Positions 24,916 to 38,557 are shown, counted from the stretch's first letter. The stretch: 64,000 bases of DNA from Eucalyptus grandis (GCF_016545825.1 NC_052613.1:43754112-43818111); one strand, 5' to 3'. Numbers and translations: made by a program. Notes: generated from the sequence alone by a model not told the origin.

Positions 24916-26990
24916 TAAACTTATCCAGAGAATAGAATTAGAAAAAACCATTTATAAGCATAAATCGTTTAAATGAACAAAATTATTACTAAACGTACTA
25001 TAAGTAGCGACCTTTATGCTCGAGGCCGTGATGGGGCAGGGTGTTGATGACAGTGGCGAACGATGGTGTGAGGTTGAGAAGATGCGGGAGTTTATGGGTG
25101 ATGTAGGCTAGAGTTTGTAGTAGAGCTCGACAGTTTAGGGATCTGCAGAGACAGCAATTTGGTGTTTTGGAGTAGGATGTTTTGTTTTGGAGGTTACAAA
25201 CTAGTATTTTCGAAAACAAGGGTCTTGGGAAGTAGTCTTCGCGTAAAAGTTTAGGCATTTTTTTGGTCCTTTCCTCATCCTTTTTAAGTCAAAACTTGCC
25301 ATGATCATCAAACACGCTTGATTTTAATAGGTGTTGAATATGGAGTTAAAAAATGGACATGTAGTGTTTGTTTATTATAACCGTGATTACATTGCGAGGT
25401 ACTATAATACGTGTGATTGAGAAAACGCGTTTTTAAGCTGTAATGCCTTGAAAGATTGATAAGGCCATTGCCCGAACGCTTGTCGTCCTTGATGGCTGGT
25501 GCCAATATTAGGAAAGCATGCGGCATTCACGAATTGTTAGTGCTCCTATTTACATGATCTGTAATGGTTCCAATTATGGAAAATTAACAAATTATGTCGA
25601 CAATTCGAGTTTAATTGAACTTAGGAATTACATATACAGCATATTTGATCACTTCGAGCTTAACAATATCAAGTGCAGTCGCTAGATTACTCTCCCGTTC
25701 CCAAAAAAGAAGAAGAGAGTATCATCATTCAAAAATAAAAGTGTCATAGTGATTTCTTTTTAATATTTAAGTTTTCAACATACTTATTTTATCTCTCTTA
25801 ATTCGTTTCACTTATTGTTTACTTTAGCACACAAGTGGCATTTTATACACATTCGGGGTGAGCACTAATCCAAAGTAGCTTTCGTTACTATTGGACCGAC
25901 ATGATGGCTTTTGTTTTGATTTTAGGATTTGCATAATAATTCCAAATTCCCAAAACAGGGAATCTACTAAGACAATATAAGTTATAGGTTCCAACCTGTA
26001 TCGGAACTGTTTATTTATACTCAGTGAATGTTAGCTTAAATAAGGTAGGTTCTAACTTTATGGTGGTAGCCAATCTATTTCCAACTTGATGAATGCTGAC
26101 ACATTAGGTAAACTTTTCAAGGACATGAATTATTTGATATCCGCTTTGAAGTATTCAATTCTTTCAAGTTGTTCATGACTCTCAACTCTCCACGATAACC
26201 CAATTGAAGATGCCGTGATTTTTCTTTTTTAGCGAACCATTGCTTTTGGGGAATGAGAATTTATGTTGGAAACTTAACTTTCATTTTGCTCGATTAAGGG
26301 ATGAGTTGGACGTTTCCCAGTTGCTTCATATTTCCGTTTGTTTTTGCACCGTACTTCTCACCATTTAGTTACTCTACTATCCTGCTCTAACCGTTATTCG
26401 TCTCACTTGAAAATCGGGGGGTGTTTTACTCAAATTTGTCCTCCTAAGGGACAAACAAAAATGAAAGAGAAAAGAAAAATGAATTGGAGTTACGGAGATT
26501 TAACCAAGGCGATGGGATTTGTTTTAGATATTATATATTTCGGGGCGAGTTTTGGGTTCAATAGACGAAATGGATCGATTTCTTAATACAATTTTTTCGT
26601 TTGAAACACTGTTTAAAAATCAAGAAAAGATGTATCGAGATACGGTGAGTCACAAAGGAAATTGATTTCTCGATAGATGTTATGGTCAAGAGAAGCTCCT
26701 TTTTTTTCGTTTTTTAACAAAAGAAAGACGAAAGGGGTAAAGGGTCCATCTGGGAGAGAGAGAAAAAAAACACAAATAGTTTTTTTTTTTTTCCCTCCGC
26801 CCCTTTTTTTTTTTATTTATTTATAATGAGGCAGACCCTGAGAGGGGGCGGGGGCGGGGGGAGACAAGAGCGTATCTGCAAAAATCCACAAAATTCGATT
26901 CAGTTTGCTTTTTAAAGCAAGGCCAGCAATTAAATAAATAAAAAAATAAATAGAAATAAAAAAAAAAAAGAAAAAGAAAAAGAAAAAGAA
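24916..26990. other. Intergenic region upstream of the histidine kinase
   Basis: No supported gene. Contains homopolymer T and A runs at 26780-26815 and 26940-26995. A TATA-like 'tttatttataatg' occurs at about 26814-26826, but no transcription start can be assigned. Confidence 0.4.
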
Positions 26991-26999
26991 AAACAGAGA

Positions 27000-28101
27000 G
27001 AGATCGTCTCTCTCATCAGTCTCTCTCTTCTCTTTCCTTCTTCCTCTCATCGTCCCTTCTTCTCCATTAAACCAATCTCCTCCCTTGGATCGAGACGAAC
27101 CCGGAAGAAGCAAAAAGAAAGCTCTTTTCCACTCACCCAATTCAATGCACCATCATCTCCTCCTACTCCTTAATCCATCCCACGCTTTGAACGGACCCCG
27201 TTCTTGTTTTGCTTTCTTTATTCTTTTCCTCTTCTTCCAACAACAACAACAACACCAGCAGCAGCAGCAGCGCACGCACACGCACGCACGCGACTCTTCT
27301 CTTTCTTGAACACCGTGTCTCCTCCTCCTCACTCCCCCACTTCCCTCCTCCTGGCCTTTCGCTCCTGTTGGTTTGCTTCGCTGTGTGCTGTGTTGGGAGG
27401 TCAATCTTTTCACGGGGCCTCGGTTGGAATAAACAAGAGCCAGAAAATCAGTGAACGTGCTCTTCTTTCCTCCTGCTGTCTTGCCAAACTTCACGCCTTC
27501 GAGCTACACGAGAGAGAGAGAGAGGGACAGGACATGATTGGTGCTTTCTCTCTCTTCGTGGGTATTTTTTATTCCGTTCAAAGATTGGAACAGTGGCGAG
27601 TTCTCATTTTTAGATAAGAGGAGAGAGAGAGAGAGAGAGAGAGGGAGGGAGGGAGAGAGGGGGAGGGGGAGCTTTGTCTTGGAGTTTGAGCTCTCTCTCC
27701 ATCTTTTGAGAGCCATGCTCGTCTCTATGTGACTCGAGACAAGCTCGTCTTTTTTTGAATTCTTCTTGCTTTCCTCTCTTTAGAAAGCTCTACTACCATT
27801 GGGTTTCTAGAGAGAGAGAGAATGTGCGAGTGTGCGTGTGTATGTGTGTGTTTGTAGAGTCTAGAGTGCGCGCGCGCTAGCCTTGAGAAACAGATTTTAT
27901 CTACACCTTTTTTTACTTGTTTTCCCTTTTCATTCGTTGCCCCTTTTCGCTTTCTGTTCTTTCTTTGAATGCTGTCTGCAAAATAATTTCCTTTGGGTTC
28001 ATCTTTACTCTTTTTGTCCGGAAAAGAGTGCTCCCCGAAAATCATCATTACTTTTGTAATTCAGCTGCGTAAACAAGTCCTGAGCTTTTCTGAGCTATAG
28101 C
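27000..28101 (+). promoter_or_regulatory. Probable promoter/5' leader of the histidine kinase gene
   Basis: This kilobase is rich in CT/GA and low-complexity tracts: CTCTCT at 27000-27060, (CAA)n(CAG)n with CGCACGCA at about 27238-27292, GAGAGA at 27510-27526 and 27618-27660, and GT repeats at 27820-27860. GA/CT-rich leaders are typical of plant regulatory genes. It is the natural place for the promoter, 5' UTR and possibly a leader intron, but no start site or splice pair could be fixed. Confidence 0.45.
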
Positions 28102-28188
28102 ATGAAGTGGGTATCTGGAAAACAAGGAGGAAAAGAAGAGGAACAGCAAGAAGAAGGAAAAGCTCAACAGAGGAGAAGCAGAATCTGA
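28102..28188 (+). CDS. In-frame upstream ORF, possible relic of a longer receptor N-terminus
   Basis: ATG 28102 opens 28 codons (MKWVSGKQGGKEEEQQEEGK and a short basic tail) and stops at TGA 28186-28188. It is in the same frame as the receptor ATG at 28219, with ten codons between its stop and that ATG. Its Met-x-Trp start and glutamate run resemble the N-terminal extension of the long Arabidopsis AHK4 form, as far as I recall that sequence. It may act as a translation-limiting uORF or be a relic of the long isoform. Confidence 0.45.
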   Translation: MKWVSGKQGGKEEEQQEEGKAQQRRSRI

Positions 28189-28218
28189 CACAAAGCTTTA
28201 CACAGAGGCAGTGAAAGG

Positions 28219-31200
28219 ATGGGGGTGAAAATGCAACAGAGCCACCATTTGGTGGCCGTGAAGTTGAATGAGCAAGTGGGAACCAAAAGAGGGTACACAT
28301 TCATTCAGTCGAACAGGGCTTGGATTCCCAAAATCTTGGTCCTTTCGGTGGTGGGGATGGCATTCTTGAGCATGTCGATCTACAGAAAAATGGACGCTGA
28401 CATCAAGGTGAGGAGGAAGGAGGTGCTGGTTAGCATGTGCGATCAGAGGGCAAGGATGTTGAAGGACCAGTTCAGTGTCAGTGTTAATCATGTTCATGCC
28501 TTGGCCATTCTCGTCTCAACTTTCCATTACTACAAGAACCCATCTGCCATCGATCAGGTTCGTCCTTGCACTCTTCTAATCGAAGGATATCTAGGAAATG
28601 TGAAACGGAAGATCTTTTGTTTCTCCTTTTTAGCCCCCGTCACCTTTTGTTTTTCTCTTTCACCTTGCGTTTCTTCATGTGAAAGGAGGATTTTTGGAAT
28701 GTCTCGGCTTCTGGCTCTCCGTTATGTTGGCCAGGGAGCAATTTTTTGGTTCTTCTAATTGAGGAGCACTGGGGAAATGAGAGGAAAATTATCATGGGTC
28801 CCACATTTACTTGTTACAGTCCGTTCCTTTCTAGAGATTATCCGACATGTTCAATTTTCAGATGGAGTTGAACTGATTTAGTCAAGTGAAAAGATGGGAG
28901 CATTTCTGTTTATGTTTTATTAAAAGACACAATGGGGTTACTTCTTACTGAATATTTTGGATCGAAATTGGCATCTTGAAGGAAACATTTGCCGAGTACA
29001 CAGCAAGAACCGCTTTTGAGCGCCCTCTACTGAGCGGTGTGGCGTATGCGGAAAGAGTGACTAATTCAGAGAGGGAGAAATTCGAAGAGCAACATGGATG
29101 GACAATTAAGACAATGGAGAAGCAGCCTTCTCCTGTTAGAGATGAATATGCGCCCGTCATTTTCTCTCAAGAAACCGTATCCTACATTGAATCACTTGAC
29201 ATGATGTCAGGAGAGGTAAAGGCAGATTGTGCGGCTTTTCTTTTCCCATCAATGCACGCGCTGAGCTTGAGATCCTGTAAGTAATTCGCCATTGATTTAT
29301 GGAAGTGAAACAACATGCATTTTACTTGTAGGAGGACAGAGAAAATATTCTAAGGGCGAGGGCAACTGGAAAGGCTGTTCTGACAAGCCCATTCAGGTTG
29401 TTGGGCTCCCACCATTTGGGGGTTGTATTGACGTTTCCCGTGTACAAGTCAAAACTCCCGCCAAATCCAACTGTGGAAGAGCGCATTGAGGCAACTGTAG
29501 GGTGAGCCCCTTATGCTGCATGCCTAATTCGAGATGTCTATTCTTTTTTGACAAAGGAAAAAGGAACTGATGTTGCCTTGGGAAAAAAATGAAGTTTTTG
29601 AAGCCTCATTTTCTGAACAATTGAAGCTGAAAATTTTTCGTTGTCTTGTATTTGTAGTTTGCAAATGGAACTATACTTCATTGCAATATCTAGCTGGCAC
29701 AGATTCTCACTTGAAAGCAACTAATCAATCTCGACCATTCTCTACGTGTGTATTTGGGGGAGGTTTCGTGTGGGGGGTCTAAAATTAGGTGATGACACAA
29801 GAGGAGGGACGATTGCATTGGGTAAACATGGAGTTTGGATGCTTTATACTGTTGCTATTTCATTTCTTTTGAGTTCACCCCTTACATCATGCCCTGGGGC
29901 TCTGTATGTAAAGGATATTGTAATAAAAATGGGAAAAGAAATGAAAGAATTTTTTTGCCTCTCCTTGTCTCACAAAAATTTCAATTTTTGCCTGCTGTCT
30001 ACACCAGTCATCCCCCCTCGCCTCTTTTGTAAATGAACCCTTAACTTCCATGATCCCCCTGATCTTGCTTCTGAAATTTACTTGTTTCGTCACTTTGTTT
30101 CATGAAGAGAACTTTTAAAATTAAATCTTTTCTGATGACACAGTAGAAATTTCTATGAACATAAAACTTCATGGTGGCCCTTATTAGTTGCTGCTAAATT
30201 CTCGGGTGTATTTAATGTTGCAGTGCAGTAATCTTGGTCCATGCATATAAGCCACAAGCTTTCTTCTGTACCAATATTCTTTAATGATTGTGACAGGATT
30301 TCCTGGGCCTACCATGTCTCTTTACCATCAGCTTCTCTAATGTTGTTCATCAGCTTCTTTCTATAACTAATGCAAACATGAAGTCTGTTGTATGATGTAC
30401 ATAATGTGACTGTTTAGGAAGCTGGTAGGTTAGAGATTAAGCCAAGAATAATGAAGAAGGATAAATTAGAACTAAGTACCAACAAATCTATATATAGAGT
30501 ACATAAGTTGTAAGGAGGGAATAGTAGCTAGTGATGATTTCATATGTACTTACACAGAAGCAAAGTTGCTTTCCCCCTGTACATTATGTATTTTGAACTC
30601 AATATTCTTGATATCAAGTTTGCAAGCATGGATGTGCTGAAGTCATGACTAATTTCAATTTATGCAGATATCTTGGAGGAGCATTTGATGTTGAATCTCT
30701 CGTGGAGAATCTACTTGGGCAGCTTGATGGAAATCAGGCAATCTTGGTCAATGTATATGATGTGACAAACTCTTCGAACCACTTATCATGTATGGTCACC
30801 AATATCAAGAGTGTGATACATCCCTTCTACATGAGAGCAAGCTCGACTTTGGTGATCCGTTTAGGAAGCATCAGATGATTTGTAGGTTAGTGGGTTCATC
30901 CATGGAGACTTCTTTCTGATTGGATAATTTCCAAGGATCTGATGCTGCCCTTTCCTTTTCTTTTTTGCTAAGCAGATATCATCAGAAGGCACCACCATCA
31001 TGGACAGCCCTCACTACTGCATTTTTTGTCTTTGTGATAGGCTTATTAGTAGGGTATATTTTGTATGGTGCAGCAACTCACATTGTCAAAGTCGAAGATG
31101 ATTTTCATGAGATGCAGGAACTGAAGGTTCGAGCAGAAGCTGCTGATGTTGCCAAATCTCAGGTATTTCCCGTTATTCTTTCTCTGCAGTTAAGTGCACA

Positions 31201-34200
31201 TATTTGAGAGCAATTTTGTATTGATGAGTTGCTGATTGCAGTTTCTTGCCACTGTTTCTCATGAGATTAGAACTCCAATGAATGGCATCCTTGGTACGTT
31301 GTGTATCCTTTTGGGAGATTTATTTTTCTTTTATTTCCTCTTATGACTTTTTGGTCAGCATCACCATCTTGGGCGTTGTTCTATTTTCAGGAATGCTTGC
31401 TCTGCTTCTTGACACAGAATTGAGTTCTACTCAAAGAGACTATGCACAAACTGCTCAAATCTGTGGAAAAGCATTAATAGCACTGATAAATGAGGTACTT
31501 GACCGTGCTAAAATTGAAGCGGGCAAGTTAGAGCTAGAGACAGTCCCATTCGACATTCGATCCATTCTTGATGATGTTCTCTCCCTATTCTCTGAGGAGT
31601 CCAGACACAAAGGTATTGAGGTAGGTCTGAACATAGTGCAAGAATGCTCATGCCAATAATTTTTAAGTGCAAAAGAAATGGTTTCTGTATTGTCTGAACT
31701 CCGAAGATTCTTTGGATTTTTTATTTTTTACAGTATGCTCGATTTCTTAATTATGGTAGTCGAAGTTATAATTTGATGTCCACATTTTTCATTATGGAAC
31801 TGATGTGCTTTCTGTTCTTCTGTCTGGAAATGCCTCCTCTGCTTCTCTTTCTGCGTGCAACTTTCAACTACTATCCTCTTCGATGATCTACGGCATGTGC
31901 ATTAAAACCCATTTTGGAAGTGAAGCTTGCTGTCTTTGTTGCTGACAAAGTGCCGGAAATTGTCATGGGGGATCCGGGAAGATTCAGACAGATAATTACT
32001 AACCTTGTTGGAAACTCTGTTAAAGTAAGTGCAATTTCTGTTCTCTGTATTCAAGCAATAAAAAAACCAAATCATATTGTTCAGCTTGTGTAAAAATTAC
32101 CTACTTGAAATCTGTGTATTGGAATAAGTTTCATCTATCCGAGTAATAGCGTTATTTGGGTGTCTACTAGTGTTGCGCATATATCTGAGACTTATGATGA
32201 TCTAATTGCAAATGAGTCTTTTAATTACTAACCTTGTTGGAAACTCTGTTAAAGTAAGTGCAATTTCTGTTCCCTGTATTCAAGCAATAAAAAAACCAAA
32301 TCATACTTCTTGTTCTTGTTCTTGTTCTTTATTTTCTTCCTCAAGTCTAGTGAACAAGAGATTGCCAAGATGTTTGCAGCTCTCATTTTGTTTCATTTCA
32401 TTAAAGTACTCACTATTGAACACTTGACAGTTCACCGAGAAGGGACATATATTTGTGAAAGTCCATCTGGCTGACCAAGTAAAGGGTGCAACTAATGCAC
32501 ACGCTAAAACTTGCCTAAATGGACGACCAGAGGAAGATATACTGATTTCTGATGGGTCACAGTTGGAAACATTGAGTGGATGCGAAGTAGCCGATGAGAG
32601 GAACAGTTGGGATACCTTTAACCTTTTGGTAGCTGAAGACCAGTTCAATTCCGTTGATTCCAATATGACTAGTAACGAAGCTTCTGAAAATGTCACGGTA
32701 ATGGTCAGTGTTGAAGATACCGGCATCGGCATTCCATTGCGGGCCCAGGATCGTGTATTTATGCCCTTCATGCAGGCAGATAGCTCAACTTCTAGAACTT
32801 ATGGTGGAACTGGGATTGGCTTGAGTATTAGCAAGTGTCTGGTTGAGCTGATGGGTGGACACATAAACTTCATAAGCCGGCCTCAGATTGGGAGCACATT
32901 CTCCTTTACGGCTGTGTTTGGAAGATGCAAAAGGCTTGTGTTTGCTAATGTGAAAAGGACTTTTGAAGATCTTCCTTCTGGTTTTAAAGGATTGAAAGCA
33001 ATAGTGGTTGATGGTAAGCCAGTCAGAGCTGCCGTAACTAGATACCATTTGAATAGACTTGGCATTAACGTTGAAGTTGCAAGTAGCATCAATGCTATAA
33101 CAGCTACGGGCGGGAAAAATGGTTCTCTGACTGCTGGGTATGTTCCACTTCTTGCACATAATTTCTATGAACTCTGGTCATTTTTCCAACATTCTCATTT
33201 TTGTGCTTATAATGGAGAAGAAAACCCTGGCATGAGAGATATAACTGCAAACTTTGAAGGTGTATTTGCTATCAATACAAAGTTTATAAGGTCTTTATGC
33301 TCAAATGTTTCTTGAATCATGTCAATGAAGAGTTTGAATCTTGACAAACACACTACTAATGTTGCTGCACTGACTTATTGGTAGCTTCTAGATGGATCTC
33401 ATTTAAACTTAACAAATTATCTGTTTCTTCTGTTGCATCAATTGTAATGTATGTTTTGAGGGAAAATCTTAAGTTGCAGATTTTTCCTTCGTTTCTGTCT
33501 TCTGGTTTTCCTTCAGTAATGTAGCTTAGGTCATACCTCATCAAAGTGCCTGAATGTTCTTTAAAAAGAACAGCTCCTTTTTACTCAATTGTTGCATGTG
33601 GTTCATAGTAGTTGTCAATAAACAGAAAGAGACAACCAGCTGGCTGATCAATGTCTGTTGATGTACTTAGTGGGCTGAAAATACATGTTTCTAGCAGAAG
33701 AAAGTAAATTAGCTGACATGTCCAGCCCAAAATGAGCTGAGTTTTGAGGCAAATGCAGCTTCTGATTGCTTTTTCCCCCTATGTGACAGATATCGGCACC
33801 CAGACATAATTCTAGTTGAGAAAGATATGTGGATGTCCAGCATTGACAGCTGGATAAGTTTAACGGTGGCAGACTGGAAACAGAATGGCAATTTAATTCA
33901 GCTTCCGAAAATCCTCCTCGCAAGCAAAATCAGTGCTTCTGAACTAGAGAAGGCGAAAGCTTCTGGTTTTGCCGATACTGTCATTATGAAACCAGTGAGA
34001 GCAAGCATGCTTGCTGCATGTCTGCAACAGGTTCTGGGCATCGGAAGGAAGAAGCAATTGCAGAAGGATATGAACATGCGAAATGGATCTAGCGCCCTGC
34101 GGAGCCTTCTCTATGGCAAGAAGATATTGGTGGTCGATGACAACAAGGTTAATCGAAGAGTTGCAGAAGGCGCACTCAAGAAATTTGGGGCCAATGTAGA

Positions 34201-35929
34201 GTGTGCAGAGAGTGGAAAAGCTGCATTAGAGTTGCTTCAACTGCCACATGACTTTGATGCTTGTTTCATGGATATCCAAATGCCTGAAATGGATGGGTAT
34301 GCTCTACTCACTCTGTCTGTTGTCCAAATGTGATAGGATGCTCTCAATCCAGTGTTTGTCAATAATTATGCATTAATCCCCGTGCTCGCAGTTTTGTCCT
34401 TCAACTTGTGAAATGAAGGACTTGTTGAAGCATTAGAGCATTAATTGGTTTCTCCTGCTGAGAGAGAAATAGCTATGGTTCTCCTGCTTTCATTATTTCC
34501 AGATGAGGTAAAATCATGGACATTGAGAAACATGTTTTGAACTTATCAGTTAAGTAAATTGCATAGACAATGCAATGGTAGGAAGTACACGGAGGACTAA
34601 GCAATAGAACTTATTTTGGCCTCCCTTTTGTGCACAAGCACTGTTAGAGAACATAGTTGAACTCTTGAAAATGTGGGAAGTACTTTAAAAGAGAGTGACC
34701 TAAGTTTAAGTTCCTTAAATAATCATGCATTTCAGTGCTTACAAGTTTCTTAAGGGAGTTATGCAACCCTTTTGACACTATTGAAAGTGATAAAATGTTG
34801 GAACAATTCGTGTTATTTGTTCTTTTGCTATCAAATACTGTTGAAGACCTTCCATTTTTTTCAGTTGTCATGTCATGACATTTTTTGATGTGAATCTCCA
34901 GCGTTTGAGATTTTGGGCATCACAATTACACCTCATATTGGTTTTACTCATAAACGGTGGCCTTTTAATAGTTGAGGTCATGGGGTTCGCATATGACATT
35001 GTCATTCGAGAGTTCAGCTTGTCATGGTGTTGGAGCCTCATCGGACTAAATGGTTTGTGATGAGATTTTGAAGACATCGGCGTGTGTTTTCTCTATATAA
35101 TGCATATAATAGTGACGTTGGTACTTATGGAGTTATATTTACTTTGATTTGTTGAAACTAGCTTTTTATATGCTAGAATGTGTTTACCTGAACAATCAAG
35201 TATTCTCATGGGCAAGCTAGGGAAACCAAGCTTGTTTGTTCACTAGTTATTTTGAGGCAGCAAATATTTTCAGCACTAGGTCATTTTATTGGGGACAATC
35301 AATTCAATTTCAACATCTGATATCCTCTAGTTAGTTCCTTGGAGATGCAAAAGCAAAAGAGCATCTGTTGGCTAGTAATGTGTCAATCCTTATGGGAGCT
35401 TAATCAGAATCATCTGAGACCTAGTCCAGTTGTCATATTTGCCAACTTATGATCTTATCGCATTAACCATGCACGGTTCTTAAGTAAGAATGATCTCTCT
35501 CTCTCTCTCTCTCTGAGAAGCAGGAGATGGAAGCTGCTCTTCGGGAGGGATTTATTACCATATCTCTGTAAACTGAGCTTTGTGCTGATCAATTGCTTTA
35601 ATATCATTTTTCCCATTTGTTTTCTTTCTCTACTTCTGGATGGAGTCAGTATTCTCATTTCTTTTCCTTCTATATGCAGATTTGAGGCAACACGACAGAT
35701 TAGGCTGATGGAGAGCCAGGTGAACAAGCAAATGAAAAGTGAATCTGCAGTTCAAATCGTAAAAGGGTGTGAGTGGCACATGCCAATATTGGCAATGACG
35801 GCAGACGTGATTCACGCGACTTATGACGAATGCCTTAAATGCGGGATGGACGGGTACGTCTCAAAGCCCTTTGACGAAGAGAATCTTTACCAGGCGGTTG
35901 CCAAATTCTTTAGGACCAAACCCGTCTAG
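28219..35929 (+). CDS. AHK4: Cytokinin receptor histidine kinase (CRE1/AHK4/WOL type), one-base frameshift in exon 4
   Basis: Hybrid histidine kinase that senses cytokinin through an extracytosolic CHASE domain and starts the His-Asp phosphorelay, at the ER or plasma membrane. Exons: 28219-28557, 28982-29215, 29332-29501, 30668-30885, 30976-31162, 31242-31293, 31391-31620, 31926-32024, 32431-33137, 33790-34296, 35680-35929; all introns are GT-AG. With frame kept the protein would be about 997 residues. TM1 is at about 36-55, CHASE about 105-315, TM2 about 331-353. H-box [10 protein letters not shown] carries His390; the N-box is [14 protein letters not shown]-boxes are DTGIGIP and [10 protein letters not shown] receiver-like domain ([20 protein letters not shown]) is followed by a true receiver with Asp862/863, phospho-Asp907 and Lys977. 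Exon 4 lacks one base near 30779-30781 (AACC-ACTT), giving a stop at 30876-30878. All other exon phases agree, so this is either a recent null mutation or a homopolymer sequencing error. Confidence 0.93.
30779..30781 (+). other. One-base deletion in the CHASE-domain exon
   Basis: Upstream, the frame reads ...VYDVTNSSN; the conserved continuation LIMYGHQY...[13 protein letters not shown] is intact but one frame over. The exon is 218 bases where phases of exons 3 and 5 require 219. Loss of one C from a CCC run is the simplest explanation. Confidence 0.85.
31993..32305 (+). repeat. Duplication of exon 8 end plus donor site inside intron 8
   Basis: The 84-base stretch 31993-32076, which holds the last 32 bases of exon 8 and the first 52 bases of intron 8 including the GTAAGT donor, recurs at 32222-32305 with a single mismatch. 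The second copy lies in the intron, 229 bases downstream, and carries an extra potential donor site. Confidence 0.9.
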
Positions 35930-38547
35930 GACTTGAAAACTTCCAAGTGTCTGGTGAATTCATGGATGTCACAACTCAGATGTTGCAGTGAAAAAAAGTG
36001 ACCAGCGATTTTGTATTCTGCTGGTTGGTTTTTCATGTCGATAATGGCCCCACTCAAAAATGCCGGCACTGGTAAATTGTTCTTACCTGACTCAAATCAT
36101 TATTTTAACTAGAGTAGAATGAATCGGAGTATTTGTATACTACCATAGAACATCCAGCCCTGCTTGTCTGTATAGATCTTAAAGGAGGGGCGAGGAGTCC
36201 AAAAGGTGTATATTTTCATCGTCGTAAAATCTTGTATGCTTTTTTCTCAGAAATCTCTGAACCACTTAATACAATCTGGAAATGCTCTTTTCTTGCTTTC
36301 CTTCATTAAAGATGTGGTGCACTTGCCATTATTGCGGACTTCTTGAATCTTGTTTACTCATTGACTCACGCATAGTTTTAATCATTGACTCACCTGGTAT
36401 TGCCTACACAGTCGCTTTTTATGATTTTTGGCTTTCTCCAATGCATATGTTTGAGCATTCGAGTCGGAGTTTGAGATAAGGTTATGAAAAGACCAGCAAT
36501 GTTTTTAATTATTTTGACCTACTCTAAGAAGCCGGTGAGGTGAACCAACTGTGACTTAGTATCAAAGGGGGTGTTTCAGCTATGCAAAAGAGTGGTGGGA
36601 GATAATATTTTGGGGGAGATGCAAGTTCTGTTGGGAAAAGATTTGGTATAAAATTTTCCTATGAATGAGGAATGTACGGAGAGTTGAAGTTGCCATGCTG
36701 AATAGTCGAGACATAATTGGCTGACTTCATGTGCTCGGATCTTGTCAAATCCTAATTAGAAGGCTGCAACCCGAGGCACTGGAATGTGGCTGAGTTGAAA
36801 ATGAATGTGAGGGAATCTTAGCTTGAGCATTATGATATCAGAGTTGTTTAGACTTTTTCCGTACAAGAAGAGTGGTGTACCATAGGAAAAAAGGTTTTGC
36901 CTCGCTGGGGAAGTGGACTAAAAACCTGTTCAGAATATATTACGAGATCGCGATCTCTGCACATGGAGGGAGAGATTAAAGGTCTTTTCCTGGTAAGGCA
37001 CATTGAAATCGACAACTAGTGTCAACTCCGTCGTTCGCTTAGAGAAGGTCGAATTGCATATGTTGGGTTAAGATAGCTTCCGGATCCCATCGTGCATGTT
37101 TTGCGCTCAAGAGATATGTTAGTTCGAAGCTTGGTTGTTGCGATTGAACCTACCGAACTAGACACTAGTTACTCTCGTTATGGATACAAATAACACTTGA
37201 ACTTCAAATCGGAACTTTGCATTACATCCTTAGGTAAATTAAACGGTGCGTGACAGATAACTTTAAGAACTGCCATGCTAATTATATGTGCCGCCTCCTG
37301 CGATTCGAACTCTTAACTGAGCTTTTACATTATTAAGTCACATGCGATAGTCCTAACGGTAATTTGAGTTGGAAAACTTGCTGATTCCATTATAAGAAAG
37401 TGACCACATAATAATCTGGTTGCACAAGTGAAGTTGAACTCCGAGTACTGTGGGACGAAAGGGAAGGGTAAAGACACTCGGATAGCGTGGAGAAGGACAT
37501 GGGAATCCGACACCACAAAGCGTCAACATCTTCCTACTCACCACCTCAACAGCCTGAGTTGGATGTCTGCTAATTTTGTCCTGAAGACCGAGCGCTTATG
37601 GGCCTGTTGCTTCTTCATTTTCAGATGCATCCTGCATATGTACAAAAATATCTTGGACGTGCCTTAATCTTTCACTGGAAGTACGTACGTGAAACGCAAT
37701 AACTAAATTGTTGAAATGGCGCGTGATTCTTGTCTTTGCTTTTCAACAGAATGTATGTGATGCAAAATCTCACTGTCTCTCTGAATAATCAACAGGATTC
37801 TATTGGATTTCACTGTTTGTTGCAACTTTAGTCGATACTTCTCTTGTAGATCAGTGGCATATTCCTTCTAAGATTTTGCCTTGCCTGTCGACAGTTTTAC
37901 ATGTTTGTAGGTATGTGATCAACGAGGAGGAGGAGATCTTGACTTTGCTCTTTGTTTCTAGTGTTGCTAGGTCTATAGGTGTTTTCATTATAACAGAGAA
38001 ACTATTAGCGGAACAAAAAACTGCAGCAGTTAAAGAAGTTGCATTCTTCCCAAATGGCAATCAATTCATGGATTTACCAAGAAGGTAACAATGGTTGTAC
38101 GTTGTGAACCGAGCCTCTAAGGCGAAATAGGCTTAAGGAAAGAACAATGGATCGGTCATCTATATTATCAAATAAGGACGAGTCATTCTCTATATCATTA
38201 GTCATCCATATTATCGGATAAAACATTTTTGTCATTGGCAAATTTGCCGAGGGCCACATCATAGTGATCCTCCCATTCAACTACTTTAACCACTCTGTTT
38301 CATCATGCTATGCCCACCTCCATCTTCCGGTGCTCGACCCCGTGATTGCCCATCATAATCTGGTCTGTGTATGCACAAAATCATAAGTATCTTGCAAAGA
38401 GAGATCGGTGACTACATATCAACCTTGATGTTTGGTAGCAGTACATTTGCTAAAGAACACGCTTGTCATTTGAGCAAGGACGAACACTTGAGCGAGGACG
38501 AACACACTTGTCATTTGAGCAACTCCTTGGGGTTGCTAAGGGAGAGA
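35930..38547. other. 3' flank of the histidine kinase and intergenic DNA
   Basis: The 3' UTR presumably runs to about 36270. Beyond it I see no gene. The frame at 37876-38088 (70 codons) is unassigned. An imperfect short tandem repeat around 38455-38521 repeats 'cttgtcatttgagcaa' and 'gaggacgaacac'. Confidence 0.45.
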
Positions 38548-38557
38548 GACGTTAAGG

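Noticed and set aside
26817..27732. Several open frames upstream of the histidine kinase on both strands
   Set aside because: They follow CT/GA, CAA/CAG and poly-T tracts of the leader region and encode simple repeats.
37325..38088. Short frames downstream of the histidine kinase
   Set aside because: Overlapping frames on both strands with no conserved motif or splice logic.
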